From assembly GCF_009908295.1 (NCBI RefSeq), contig NZ_JAAALO010000013.1:62001-126000 (forward strand): a DNA stretch of 64,000 bases, written 5' to 3'. The notes under the pieces were generated by a model. That model was not told the DNA's origin. It searched no databases and saw only the letters and a program-made list of their open reading frames with translations. This document shows positions 10,193 to 18,966 of this stretch, piece by piece. Position 1 is the first letter of the stretch; the number at the start of each line of letters is the position of its first letter. The position numbers and the translations under genes were made by a program. The DNA comes from Micromonospora rubida. GTDB taxonomy: Bacteria > Actinomycetota > Actinomycetes > Mycobacteriales > Micromonosporaceae.

Positions 10193-12190
10193 ATGAATCC
10201 GTCACGATGGCGTGCCGGGCTGGCCGCCGCGCAGGTCGCGGCGCTGGCCGCGACCCTGCTGGCGATGGCCCAGCCGGCACCCGCGCGGGCCGCCGACACC
10301 GTGAGCTGCGTCGCCCAGACGTCGGTCTTCGGAGCGGACGCCGGCGGCACGATCTGGCGCTACGCCCTCAACGCGCCCGGCAGCGGGAACTCCACCTTCT
10401 CGGCCCCCTACTCCGGCGGTACGGGCTGGCAGACCTTCGGCCGGGTCATCGGCGGCCCGGGTGGCCGGGTCTACGGCATCAACGCCAGTGGCCTGTACCG
10501 CTACCGCTGGACCAGCAGCGGCTGGGAGATGACCAACGGCGTCGGCGGTCAGCTGATCAGCACCAGCTTCACCCAATATGCCACCGCCGGGTTCCGGGAC
10601 AAGATCACCGTCGACGAGCGGGGCGACTTCTACCTCGTCGACGGCGAGGGAAGGCTGCGCGTCCACCGGTACGACGAGGCGGCGGGCAAGTGGATCTTCT
10701 CCGGCCGGCTGCTCGACACCGGCTGGGGTCGTTTCGACCTTGTCGTCGCCGCCGGCCCGGGTGTGCTGTACGCCCGGGACGCCACCGACGGCAGGCTCTT
10801 CCGCTACCGCTACGAGCCGGACAGCCAGCGTTGGCTCGAGTACCAGGAGGCCGTCGGCACCGGCTGGGACGTGTTCGGCAGGGGCATCTTCTCGGCCGGC
10901 GGCGACACCCTGTTCGGCCTCGACAACGGCGGGATCCTGTCGCAGTACCGCTTCCGCGAGGACGATCGCACCTGGGCGATCCACCGGCGGACCGTCGGCA
11001 ACGGCTGGAACATCTTCAGCAACGTGGCCGCCATCACCGACGCCTGCACGCTGACCGCGTCGCACGTGCCGGCCCGGCCGGCGGTGCCGGTGGTCCCGCA
11101 CGCGCCCGCGGCCGTGACGCAGGCCACCTCCAACAGCATCGAGCTCGCCCACTCCGACAACATCGGCCGGCTGTTGCACGGGCGGATGAATCCGGACAAC
11201 TTCAGCTCGCTGCAGCTCACCGCGGTCTCCGGCAGCGAGGGGTTCAGCGGGGTGCCGGCGCTGTCCGAGACCACGCAGAACCTGGTGCGGGTCACGGCTC
11301 GCAACATCAACAGCGATGTCTGGACCCGCACCCAGTCCGTCGCCGGCAGCCCCGGCTGGGTCGCCTGGACCAACCTGGGTGGCCGGATGGCCTCCGGTCC
11401 CGCCGTGGTGCGACTGTCCGACGATCGTGAGGTGGTGTTCGCGGTGGACGCGGGCGGCTCCCTGTGGGCCCGCTGGCAGGACCCGGCGCACCCGGACCTG
11501 CTGGCCTGGCGCAAGCTCGGCGGCACCGGCCTGACCGGCACCCCGCTGGCGGTGCCGCTGGACGACGCGAGCGCTCTGGTCGTCGTCGCGGACAGCACCG
11601 GCACGCTGCGGGCGGCCCGGTACGCGGGCGGAACGCTGCAGGCGTGGGCCAGCCTCGGCGGCAGCGGCTTCACCGGCACCCCGGCCGTGGTGGTGCTGCC
11701 CGGCTACCGGATGCGGATCTTCGCCCGGAACGGCGCGGGCCGGATCATGGCCACGGAACGCCGCGTCGACGGCACCTTCACCGGGGCGTGGACGCCGGTC
11801 GGCGGCTCCGGCCCCGTTGCGGCGGGTGCGCCGAGCGCGGTGCTGAGCCCGGCCACCGGCCGGATCGGGGTCTTCGTGCGCGGCTCCGACGGCTACATCC
11901 ACTACGCAGCCGAGACGACGCAGGGCAGCGGCGCCTGGAGCGACTGGATCCCGGCCCAGGACGCGTTCGAGACCTACGCCGCCGATCCGACGGCATTTAG
12001 CTTCATCAACGCCAACGGTCCGAATCTGGCCTACCTGACCCGGACCGCCGGCGGCACGCTGCGGCTGTACACCGTCCAGGAGCCGCTCGCCCGGGTGGGC
12101 GACGCCGGTCGGGCCCGTGGGGCCACCGGTTCCGTCCCGCGCCCGGTCTTCCTCCGGCACGTACTTCCCGATCCGCCTGCCCCCCGCTGA
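10193..12190 (+). CDS. secreted tachylectin-like protein with PLL-like C-terminal propeller
   Basis: 665 residues. ATG 10193 is chosen over the in-frame ATG 10175 because GAAAGG ends six bases upstream of it. The N-terminus is a signal peptide with an Ala-rich core and an ARA-A cleavage region near residue 34. Residues about 38-290 contain repeats of the form GTGWxxFxRV/GGxGRVYGIxxxGxLYRYRW, typical of tachylectin-2-like propellers that bind GlcNAc/GalNAc. Residues about 315-645 are paralogous to the C-terminal half of the gene at 7453: SELAHSDNIGRxLxGxxxxDNF near the start, the VSGSEGFSG motif, SDVWTRTQ, GYRMRIFAR and ETTQGSGAW in the same order. Likely a secreted carbohydrate-binding protein. 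Confidence 0.85.
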   Translation: MNPSRWRAGLAAAQVAALAATLLAMAQPAPARAADTVSCVAQTSVFGADAGGTIWRYALNAPGSGNSTFSAPYSGGTGWQTFGRVIGGPGGRVYGINASGLYRYRWTSSGWEMTNGVGGQLISTSFTQYATAGFRDKITVDERGDFYLVDGEGRLRVHRYDEAAGKWIFSGRLLDTGWGRFDLVVAAGPGVLYARDATDGRLFRYRYEPDSQRWLEYQEAVGTGWDVFGRGIFSAGGDTLFGLDNGGILSQYRFREDDRTWAIHRRTVGNGWNIFSNVAAITDACTLTASHVPARPAVPVVPHAPAAVTQATSNSIELAHSDNIGRLLHGRMNPDNFSSLQLTAVSGSEGFSGVPALSETTQNLVRVTARNINSDVWTRTQSVAGSPGWVAWTNLGGRMASGPAVVRLSDDREVVFAVDAGGSLWARWQDPAHPDLLAWRKLGGTGLTGTPLAVPLDDASALVVVADSTGTLRAARYAGGTLQAWASLGGSGFTGTPAVVVLPGYRMRIFARNGAGRIMATERRVDGTFTGAWTPVGGSGPVAAGAPSAVLSPATGRIGVFVRGSDGYIHYAAETTQGSGAWSDWIPAQDAFETYAADPTAFSFINANGPNLAYLTRTAGGTLRLYTVQEPLARVGDAGRARGATGSVPRPVFLRHVLPDPPAPR

Positions 12191-12196
12191 TCGGCG

Positions 12197-12230
12197 GCCG
12201 GAGAGGGGGCGTGGGCGCCCCCTCTCCGGC
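12197..12230. terminator. bidirectional hairpin between convergent genes
   Basis: A perfect 15-bp inverted repeat (12197-12211 and 12216-12230) with a 4-nt loop fills the 49-bp gap between the propeller gene (+) and the SARP gene (-). It can serve both strands. Confidence 0.75.
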
Positions 12231-12239
12231 GCACGGGGG

Positions 12240-15134
12240 TCATCGACCGAAGAAGCTCTCGTACATCGGCGAGCGGTAACCCGACAGCCGTCGCGGGTCC
12301 GCCGCTGACCCGGTGTCCGGCCGGTGTCCGGCCGGCGATTCCCCCTCGGCCGTGGTGGCCGCCACCATCGCGCGGGCGGCGACGGCCCGCAGATAGCGGT
12401 CGCCGATCCGGCTGGCGAGGTCGCGGGCCGAGACGGCGTCGTCGAGCGCCCGCCGAGGCCACCCACCGGCCAGCCGCGTGGCGCACCGAGCCAGCGCGGC
12501 CTCGCACTGGGTGGGCAGATCGCCGGTGGCGGCGGTGCGGGCGATGGCCTCGGTCAGCGTCCGCTCGGCTGCGTCATGGTCGCCGGCCCGGCACTCGAGC
12601 TGGCCCAACATGGCCAGAGCGGCGCCCTCCAGGCCGGTGGCACCGATGCGGCGGGCGATGAGCAGCGCCTCGCGAGCGCCGGCGAGCGCCTGCTCCGGCT
12701 GCCCGGCATCGAACTGCGCGTCGGCCATGTTGCTCAGGCTGCCGCCGACGTGAAGCGGTGTCCCGTGCTGTCGCCGCAGCGTCAGGGCCTGTTCGTGGCG
12801 GCGCAGCGCCCGGACCGGGTCGCCGGTGAGGTAGTGCAGGTTGCCCAGCGCGTCGAGGCAGGCCGACAGGCGCAGGTGATCCTGGAGACCCTCGGCCACC
12901 TTCGCGCCGGCGAGCAGATCCGCCTCGGCGCCGGCCGGGTCACCGTCGGCCTGCCGCAGCTTCGCCCGGTAGTAGAGGGTCACCGCGTACTCGGTGTGCA
13001 GCGCGAGCGCGGCGGTCAGGGCCAGGCCGCGATCGATCAGCGCGAGCGCCTCGGCGGGGTAGCCGCTGCGCCAGAACAGCGCGTAGCTCAGCCACGCCAG
13101 GCGCACCGCCAGGCGGGCCGGCTCGCCGCCGGTCTCGCTGGCCCGGGCCACCGCCGCCGCGATGTTGAGATGCTCGGTGTCCAGCCAGCCGCTGACCTGC
13201 ACCGCGGTCTCCGGCCAGGTCTGCCACGGCCCGACGGCGTCGGGCAGCGGGTCGGTGGGGGTCCAACCGGCGTTGGCCAGGGCGGTGGCGCGCTCGGCCG
13301 CCACGATGTAGGTCTCGACCAGCCGCCGTAGCGCGGCGGCGCGATCGGCCCCGCTCTCGTGCGCCCGCGCCTGTTCGTACGCGAGCAGGCGCAGCAGGTC
13401 GTGCATCTCGTACCGGCCGGGCTGCCGGGGCTCCAACAGCCGTTGGTCGGCGAGGGTCTCCACCACCGCGTGCGCCTCCTCGGGCCCCCGGCCGAGCAGG
13501 GCCGCGACCGCGCCGACGCTGATCACGGCCAGCGGCACGGCGCCGATGAGCCGGAACGCGCGGGCGCACAGCCGCTCGTGTGCGTCCCCCTCGGACAGCG
13601 CCTCGTACGCCAGGCGCAGGGTGCGCCGGACGCCGAGGTCGTCGTAGGACAACTCGTCGAGGCGTCGGGCGGGGTCGGCGAGCCGGTCGGCGAACGCCGC
13701 CAGCGGCCAGCCGGGCCGGCTCGCCAGCCGGGCCGCGGCGACCCGCAGCGCCAGCGGCAGGTTGCCGCACAGCAGGGCCAGGCGGTGCGCGGAGGCGGGG
13801 TCGGCGGCGATCCGTTCGCCCGCACCGGCTCGGCCCAGCAGGTCGACCGCGTCAGGAACGGGCAGCACGTCGATCGGCAGGTGCCGCCCGCGGGGCAGGG
13901 TGGCCAGGTGTCGGCGGCTGGTGATGACGGCGGCGCTGGGCGGGCCCGCCGGCAGCAGCGCCGCGACCTGGGCCGCGGTGTGCGCGTTGTCGAGGATCAC
14001 CAGGATCCGCCGGCCGGCGACGTACCGGCGGTAGACGGCGGTCGCCTCGGCCTCGTCGACGGGCGCCGCGCCGCCGGGTACGCCGAGCGCCCGCAGCAGG
14101 CGGCCGAGGGCGTCGATCGGGGGCGCGGCGGGTGCCGCGCCGCGCAGGTCCAGGTAGAGCACGCCGTCGGGGAAGTGTTCGGCGCTCAGGTGGGCCAGGT
14201 GCACCGCGAGCGCGGACTTGCCGACCCCGCCCGGACCGTGCAGCGCGATGACAGCCCCGGTGCCGGCCTCCAACTCCGCCCGTCCGGCCGCGATCTCGGT
14301 CGTGCGCCCGACGAAGGGCTCCACCGCCGGCGGCAGGTCGTGGACGGTCGAGCTGGTCGCCCGGGGCGGAGCCATCACCGGGCCGCTCGGATCGCGGCTG
14401 TGCAGGATGTCCTCGTGCAGCCGCCGCAACCGCGGCCCCGGGTCCAGCCCGGTCTGCTCGGCCAGCGTCCGCCGGGCAGCGCGAAACGCGTCGAGGGCAC
14501 CGTTGATGTCGCCGAGGCGATACAGGCCCAGCATCAGCTGCTCCCAGGCGCGCTGGCGCTGGGGATGACGCTCGAGCAGGGCGCGCAGCCGCCGCACCGT
14601 CTCGGCCGGGGTGCCGAGCTGCAACGTCGCCTCCGCCAGGTCCTCCTCGGCCAGCAGGTGTCGCTCGGTCAGCGCGGCGACCCGACCCGCTGTCAGCGGG
14701 GACAGCGGCACGTCGGCCAGCGGGTCACCGCGCCACATGTCGACCGCCACGGTCAGCTCGGCCTGTGCCATCGCGGCGTCTCCGACGGCCAGGCAGGACC
14801 GTCCCCGGGAGACGGCGGCATCGAACCGATCCACGTCGCGCTCCTGCTGGCGCACCCGCAGCAGGTAACCGCCCGCGTCGGCGACGATCCGCGGTGGCGT
14901 GTCGGGGGCGTCCAACAGGCGGCGTAGGCCGAGCACGTAGGTGCGTAGGTTGGCCAGGGCGGAGGCCGGCGGCTCGTCGCCCCACAGTGCCCCGATCAGC
15001 TGCGCCGCCCCGACGACCTCGTTGGGCATCAGCAGCAGGGTGGCCAGCAGTTGTCGCTGTTTTCCGGAGCCGAGCGGCACCGCCCGGTCGGCGGCGCTCT
15101 CGACGGTCAACGGGCCGAGCAGGTTGAACCGCAT
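12240..15134 (-). CDS. AfsR/SARP-family regulator (winged helix-BTAD-NB-ARC-TPR)
   Basis: 964 residues, the size and order of AfsR-type SARPs. Residues 1-90 are the OmpR-like DNA-binding domain (MRFNLLGPLTV near the start, LWGDEPPASALANLRTYV). Residues 97-242 are the bacterial transcriptional activation domain. An NB-ARC ATPase spans about 268-510 with P-loop GPGGVGKSA near residue 299, and TPR-like helices run from about 640 to 930. These proteins activate secondary-metabolite or developmental genes by binding direct repeats near the -35 region. The start ATG has AAAGGTGA about nine bases upstream. The gene is divergent from a second, longer SARP-like gene 216 bp away. No biosynthetic gene is adjacent, so its targets cannot be read from context. 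Confidence 0.92.
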   Translation of the reverse strand: MRFNLLGPLTVESAADRAVPLGSGKQRQLLATLLLMPNEVVGAAQLIGALWGDEPPASALANLRTYVLGLRRLLDAPDTPPRIVADAGGYLLRVRQQERDVDRFDAAVSRGRSCLAVGDAAMAQAELTVAVDMWRGDPLADVPLSPLTAGRVAALTERHLLAEEDLAEATLQLGTPAETVRRLRALLERHPQRQRAWEQLMLGLYRLGDINGALDAFRAARRTLAEQTGLDPGPRLRRLHEDILHSRDPSGPVMAPPRATSSTVHDLPPAVEPFVGRTTEIAAGRAELEAGTGAVIALHGPGGVGKSALAVHLAHLSAEHFPDGVLYLDLRGAAPAAPPIDALGRLLRALGVPGGAAPVDEAEATAVYRRYVAGRRILVILDNAHTAAQVAALLPAGPPSAAVITSRRHLATLPRGRHLPIDVLPVPDAVDLLGRAGAGERIAADPASAHRLALLCGNLPLALRVAAARLASRPGWPLAAFADRLADPARRLDELSYDDLGVRRTLRLAYEALSEGDAHERLCARAFRLIGAVPLAVISVGAVAALLGRGPEEAHAVVETLADQRLLEPRQPGRYEMHDLLRLLAYEQARAHESGADRAAALRRLVETYIVAAERATALANAGWTPTDPLPDAVGPWQTWPETAVQVSGWLDTEHLNIAAAVARASETGGEPARLAVRLAWLSYALFWRSGYPAEALALIDRGLALTAALALHTEYAVTLYYRAKLRQADGDPAGAEADLLAGAKVAEGLQDHLRLSACLDALGNLHYLTGDPVRALRRHEQALTLRRQHGTPLHVGGSLSNMADAQFDAGQPEQALAGAREALLIARRIGATGLEGAALAMLGQLECRAGDHDAAERTLTEAIARTAATGDLPTQCEAALARCATRLAGGWPRRALDDAVSARDLASRIGDRYLRAVAARAMVAATTAEGESPAGHRPDTGSAADPRRLSGYRSPMYESFFGR

Positions 15135-15197
15135 GTGACACGATCACCTTTCGCGCCTGTGGCCGTTGCGCAGCGGTCTCGGCGGCGGTGCGCGGCA

Positions 15198-15228
15198 TAC
15201 CGTCCACCTCTGGATCACCGTACCGTCC
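15198..15228 (-). promoter_or_regulatory. direct repeat GGACGGTA upstream of the SARP gene
   Basis: On the minus strand GGACGGTA occurs at 15228-15221 and again at 15205-15198, 23 bp apart. A variant AGACGGTA lies at 15338-15331 in the same divergent promoter region. Same-strand repeats about two helical turns apart suit a SARP-type activator site. This is inference from spacing only. Confidence 0.35.
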
Positions 15229-15350
15229 TTCCGCCGCCCACGGGTTGCTGCCAGCGCACGCCCGGGCGACGGCCCGCCGTACCACCCGAAGGTGCCGTAG
15301 CGGCCGGGTATGGGGAGAGCCAGATTGAAGTACCGTCTGCACTGTGATCG

Positions 15351-18300
15351 ATGAGACCTTCCATCCGGCCTGGCACAGACGCTGATCCGGTGTCCGACAT
15401 GGCCGGTCAGGGGAGCGGCGACGCGTCCGAGCCCGTTTCGGCGCAGCTGCGCCGGCTACGCGAGCAACTCGGCCTCACCCAGCGGGACCTGGCGGTGTCC
15501 GCGAACGTCAGCATCGCGGCGATCCGCGACCTGGAGCAGGGGCGCACCCGGGTGCCCCGCGCCGCCACCCTGCACGCGCTCGCCCGCTACCTCAGCGCGG
15601 CGGGGGCGGACGACGCCGCCATGCTGATGCAGGTGGCTCCGGCGGCGCGGTCCCGGCGGGCGCACCCCCCACCACCGGCCGGTGCCCGGCCTCTGACCGT
15701 GGCGGTGCTCGGCCCGCTGATCCTTCGGCGCGGCGGCATCGAGCTGCGGCTCGGTTCGGCGAGACACCGCTGTCTACTGGCCCGGCTGGCCCTGGCCGGG
15801 GGCGAGGTGGTGGGGCGCGACGAGTTGATGGGTTTGCTGTGGGGCGAGGATCGCCCGCCGTCCGCGCTGAACCTGCTGCACAGCTACGTCGGCCGGCTGC
15901 GCCGCCTGTGGGGGGCGGAGGGGGCAGGCGTCCTGGTCGCTGCCGGCAGCGGATACCGGCTGGCGCTCGACGCCGACCATCTTGACCTGCTGCGCTTCCG
16001 TGAGCTGGCCGAGGCCGGCCACACCGCCGACGACCCCGCGCGGGCGCTGGGGCAGCTGCTCGCGGCGGCCCGGTTGTGGCGCGGCGAAACCGACGTGGAG
16101 CAGTTGCGGGGAACCCCGCTGGTCGCCGCCCTGTTCGAGCAGTACGCGACGCTGCTGTGCCAGGCCGCCGCGCTCGGCCGCCAACTGGGCGAGCAGGAGC
16201 AGGTGTTGCCGCTGCTGCGAGAGCTGGCGGAGCGGCTGGAGCTGTACGAGCCGCTGCACGCTGAACTGATCATGGCGGCGGCGGCGTCCGGACGGCAGGC
16301 CGAGGCGCTGGCCGCGTACGACCGGGTCCGCCGGGCACTGATCGAACAGCTTGGCGTCGATCCGGGGCCGCAGCTCCGCTACGCGTACGAGGCGGTGCTC
16401 CGGCAGCAGTGGCCGCCGGCCGTCACCCCGTCGCCCCGGGGGACCCCGATCCGGCAGGTGCCGGCGGGGCCGTCCGATTTCGTCGGCCGCGAGCGGGAAC
16501 TGGATCGGATCGGCGCGGCGCTGGCCCGTTCCGGCCCGGCGTCGATGCGGGTGGTGCTGATCAGCGGTTCGGCCGGGGTCGGCAAGACAGCGCTGGCCCT
16601 GACCCTGGCGCATCGGCTGCGGGGCGAGTACCCGGACGGTCAGCTGTACGCCGACCTGCGCAGCGGCACCAGCGGGCCGGCGACGCCGATGGAGGTGCTG
16701 GGACGCTTCCTGCGCGCGCTCGGGGTGCCGGCCGGCCGGATAGGGCCGGACGAGGAGGAGGCGTCGGCGCTGCTGCGCAGCGCCCTGGCCGATCGCCGGA
16801 TGCTGCTGGTGTTGGACAACGCCCGCGATGCGGCGCAGGTGCGGGCGCTCCTGCCGGGCCCGGGCGGCAGTGACGCGCTGGTGACGAGCCGGCGCAGGCT
16901 GCCCGACCTGTCGCCCTGGCTGATCGTCGACCTGGCGACCCTGTCCGCTGCGGACGCCGTCCGGCTGATGGATTCGACCGTGGGCGCGGGCCGGGTGTCG
17001 GCCGATCCGGAGTCCGCCCGGGAGCTGGCGGCCGCCTGCGGCCAGTTGCCCCTGGCGCTGCGCATCGCCGCCGGAAGGCTGGCCAGCCGACCGGCCTGGA
17101 CCACGGCGGAGCTGGCCCACCGGCTGCGCGACGAGAACCACCGGCTGACCCAGCTGAGTGCGGGCGACACCAGCGTGCTGGCCAGCTTCCAGCTCAGCTA
17201 CCAGGACCTGAGCGAGTCGGTCCGTCGGGCGTTCCGGCTGTGTGCGCTGCATCCCGGGGACGACTTCGGCGTCGAAGCCACCGCGGAGCTGCTCGGCGTG
17301 GGCCAGGTGGAGGCAGACCTGGTGCTGGGCGAGCTGCTGGACGCCAACATGCTGTTGCAGTACACCGCCGAGCGGTTCCGCTTCCACGACCTCCTCGGGC
17401 TGTACGCGGCGCGGCTGCTGGGCGAGGAGGACCCGGTCGACGCCGACGCCGCCCGGAACCGGCTGCACTCCTGGTCGCTGCGGACGGCCACGGAAGCGGT
17501 CGAACTGCTCAACCCGGGCATGGTGCGGCTGGTCGCCAGTTCCGGCGGCGGACCCTTCGCCGACCAGGAGGCGGCGCTGCGCTGGTTGGACGCGGAGGCC
17601 GGGGCGCTGCTGGCGCTGGTCGAGCGGGCGGCGGACGGCGCTCGGCCGCAGTTGAGCTGGCTGCTCGCCGACCAGCTACGCGGGTACTTCCTGATCCGCC
17701 GACACGTCGACCGCTGGCTGCGTACCGCCGAAGCCGGGCTGCGGGCCGCCACCGCGGCGGCCGACCGGGCCGGCCGGGCGGCGATGCTGCTCAGCCGTGG
17801 TCAGGCGATGTGGGCGTTGGGCCGGCACGCGCAGGCGCTGGCCGACTACCGGGCCGGCGAGCGGCTGTCCCAGGGCTCGGACTGGCCGGCTGCGGCCCCG
17901 TACCTGTGGCACAACATCGGCGTGGTGCGGGCCGAGCAGGGGCGCCTGGACGAGGCGGAACGCGGGTACCGGGAGGCGCTGCGGCTGTGCGGCGACCGTA
18001 CCGAACTGGCGGCGGTGCGGGCGCTGGCGCTCAACGGGCTCGGCGCCATGTACGCCGATCAGGGCCAGCTGGCGGAGGCGGCGGAGTGCCTGCGCGACGC
18101 CCTGCGGATCAACGCGGCCGCCGGTCGGACGGCGTCGGTGCTGTCCACCCGGGGCAACCTGGGCATGGTGTTGCGCCAGCTCGGTCAGGAACGCGCGGCC
18201 GAGAAGCACCTGACGGCTGCGCTGGCCGGCTACCGGCGGCGGTCCAACATGCACGGAGAGCTGTCCACCCTGGACGAGCTGAGCCAGCTCCACGCGCAGC

Positions 18301-18773
18301 GCGGTGACGCGGCGCGGGCACTGAGCGCCGCCCAGCAGGGGTACGACCTCGCGGTGATCGTCCGGGACCAGCGGGCGCAGGCGGCGCTGTTGTGCACGCT
18401 GGGGGAGGCGCGTCGGGCCGGCGGCGACCCCGCCGGGGCGCTGCGCTTCCTGCGACAGGCGCTGGACATGGCACGCCAGAACGGCTATCCCTACTTCGCC
18501 GCGCGCGCACAGGTGGGGCTGGCCGTCGTACACCTGGGCCTGGGAGCGCACGGGCTCGCCCGAGGCTGCGCGGCGGAGGCCCGTGAGCTGGCGACGACGC
18601 ACGACTTCCGGATGGTCGAGGCGGATGCGCTGGCGGCGCTCGCCCGCTGCCTGGCCGCCACGGACGCCGACGAGGCGCCGGCGACGGTCGAGGCGGCCGT
18701 CGCCGCGTACCGTGCGGCCGGCGCGCAGGTGCTGGCCGACCGCCTCCGGGACCTGCTGGCGGCAGGCCGCTGA
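15351..18773 (+). CDS. XRE-SARP hybrid regulator (HTH-winged helix-BTAD-NB-ARC-TPR)
   Basis: Up to 1140 residues. An N-terminal XRE-type helix-turn-helix (about 28-83, LRRLREQLGLTQRDLA, DLEQGRTRVPR) precedes the SARP core: winged helix about 115-195 (LTVAVLGPLIL, LLWGEDRPPSALNLLHSYVG), BTAD about 200-345, NB-ARC about 375-600 with P-loop GSAGVGKTA near 405, and a long TPR array about 770-1120. The extra XRE domain distinguishes it from the divergent SARP at 12240-15134. The start is uncertain: ATG 15351 has no clear ribosome site, and GTG 15390 or ATG 15399 would still keep all domains. Presumably a pathway or global activator gated by ATP and by TPR partner binding. Confidence 0.9.
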   Translation: MRPSIRPGTDADPVSDMAGQGSGDASEPVSAQLRRLREQLGLTQRDLAVSANVSIAAIRDLEQGRTRVPRAATLHALARYLSAAGADDAAMLMQVAPAARSRRAHPPPPAGARPLTVAVLGPLILRRGGIELRLGSARHRCLLARLALAGGEVVGRDELMGLLWGEDRPPSALNLLHSYVGRLRRLWGAEGAGVLVAAGSGYRLALDADHLDLLRFRELAEAGHTADDPARALGQLLAAARLWRGETDVEQLRGTPLVAALFEQYATLLCQAAALGRQLGEQEQVLPLLRELAERLELYEPLHAELIMAAAASGRQAEALAAYDRVRRALIEQLGVDPGPQLRYAYEAVLRQQWPPAVTPSPRGTPIRQVPAGPSDFVGRERELDRIGAALARSGPASMRVVLISGSAGVGKTALALTLAHRLRGEYPDGQLYADLRSGTSGPATPMEVLGRFLRALGVPAGRIGPDEEEASALLRSALADRRMLLVLDNARDAAQVRALLPGPGGSDALVTSRRRLPDLSPWLIVDLATLSAADAVRLMDSTVGAGRVSADPESARELAAACGQLPLALRIAAGRLASRPAWTTAELAHRLRDENHRLTQLSAGDTSVLASFQLSYQDLSESVRRAFRLCALHPGDDFGVEATAELLGVGQVEADLVLGELLDANMLLQYTAERFRFHDLLGLYAARLLGEEDPVDADAARNRLHSWSLRTATEAVELLNPGMVRLVASSGGGPFADQEAALRWLDAEAGALLALVERAADGARPQLSWLLADQLRGYFLIRRHVDRWLRTAEAGLRAATAAADRAGRAAMLLSRGQAMWALGRHAQALADYRAGERLSQGSDWPAAAPYLWHNIGVVRAEQGRLDEAERGYREALRLCGDRTELAAVRALALNGLGAMYADQGQLAEAAECLRDALRINAAAGRTASVLSTRGNLGMVLRQLGQERAAEKHLTAALAGYRRRSNMHGELSTLDELSQLHAQRGDAARALSAAQQGYDLAVIVRDQRAQAALLCTLGEARRAGGDPAGALRFLRQALDMARQNGYPYFAARAQVGLAVVHLGLGAHGLARGCAAEARELATTHDFRMVEADALAALARCLAATDADEAPATVEAAVAAYRAAGAQVLADRLRDLLAAGR

Positions 18774-18848
18774 CCGTCGTCCTGGCCCGCCGGATCGGCG
18801 GAACGTCTCTCGGCGGCGCAGCCGGGCACGGCCGGGCCTGTGAGGGGC

Positions 18849-18877
18849 CTGTACTGACCTTGTACGGAGTTTGTATC
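18849..18877 (+). promoter_or_regulatory. three TTGTA-type direct repeats at exact 11-bp spacing
   Basis: TGTA begins at 18850, 18861 and 18872, each preceded by C or T, giving three same-strand repeats one helical turn apart about 90 bp upstream of the StrR-like gene. A possible -10 (TAGCTT, 18898-18903) lies 20 bp downstream. Heptameric repeats with an 11-bp period are the hallmark of SARP/OmpR-type operators, and two SARP-like genes lie just upstream. Confidence 0.5.
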
Positions 18878-18966
18878 TACCCGCGGCGATGTCGCGATAG
18901 CTTCTGCCTGCCCACCTGAGCTGGGCGGATGTTCGGGTGGCTGTCGTCCGATGGGGAGCAGAAGCG

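Noticed and set aside
7366..10350. 994-codon minus-strand open frame opposite the first propeller gene
   Set aside because: Arg/Gly/His-rich shadow of a high-GC gene with no domains. The plus strand has a signal peptide and repeats.
10202..12466. 754-codon minus-strand open frame
   Set aside because: Antisense shadow of the second propeller gene. No fold features, composition typical of frame shadows.
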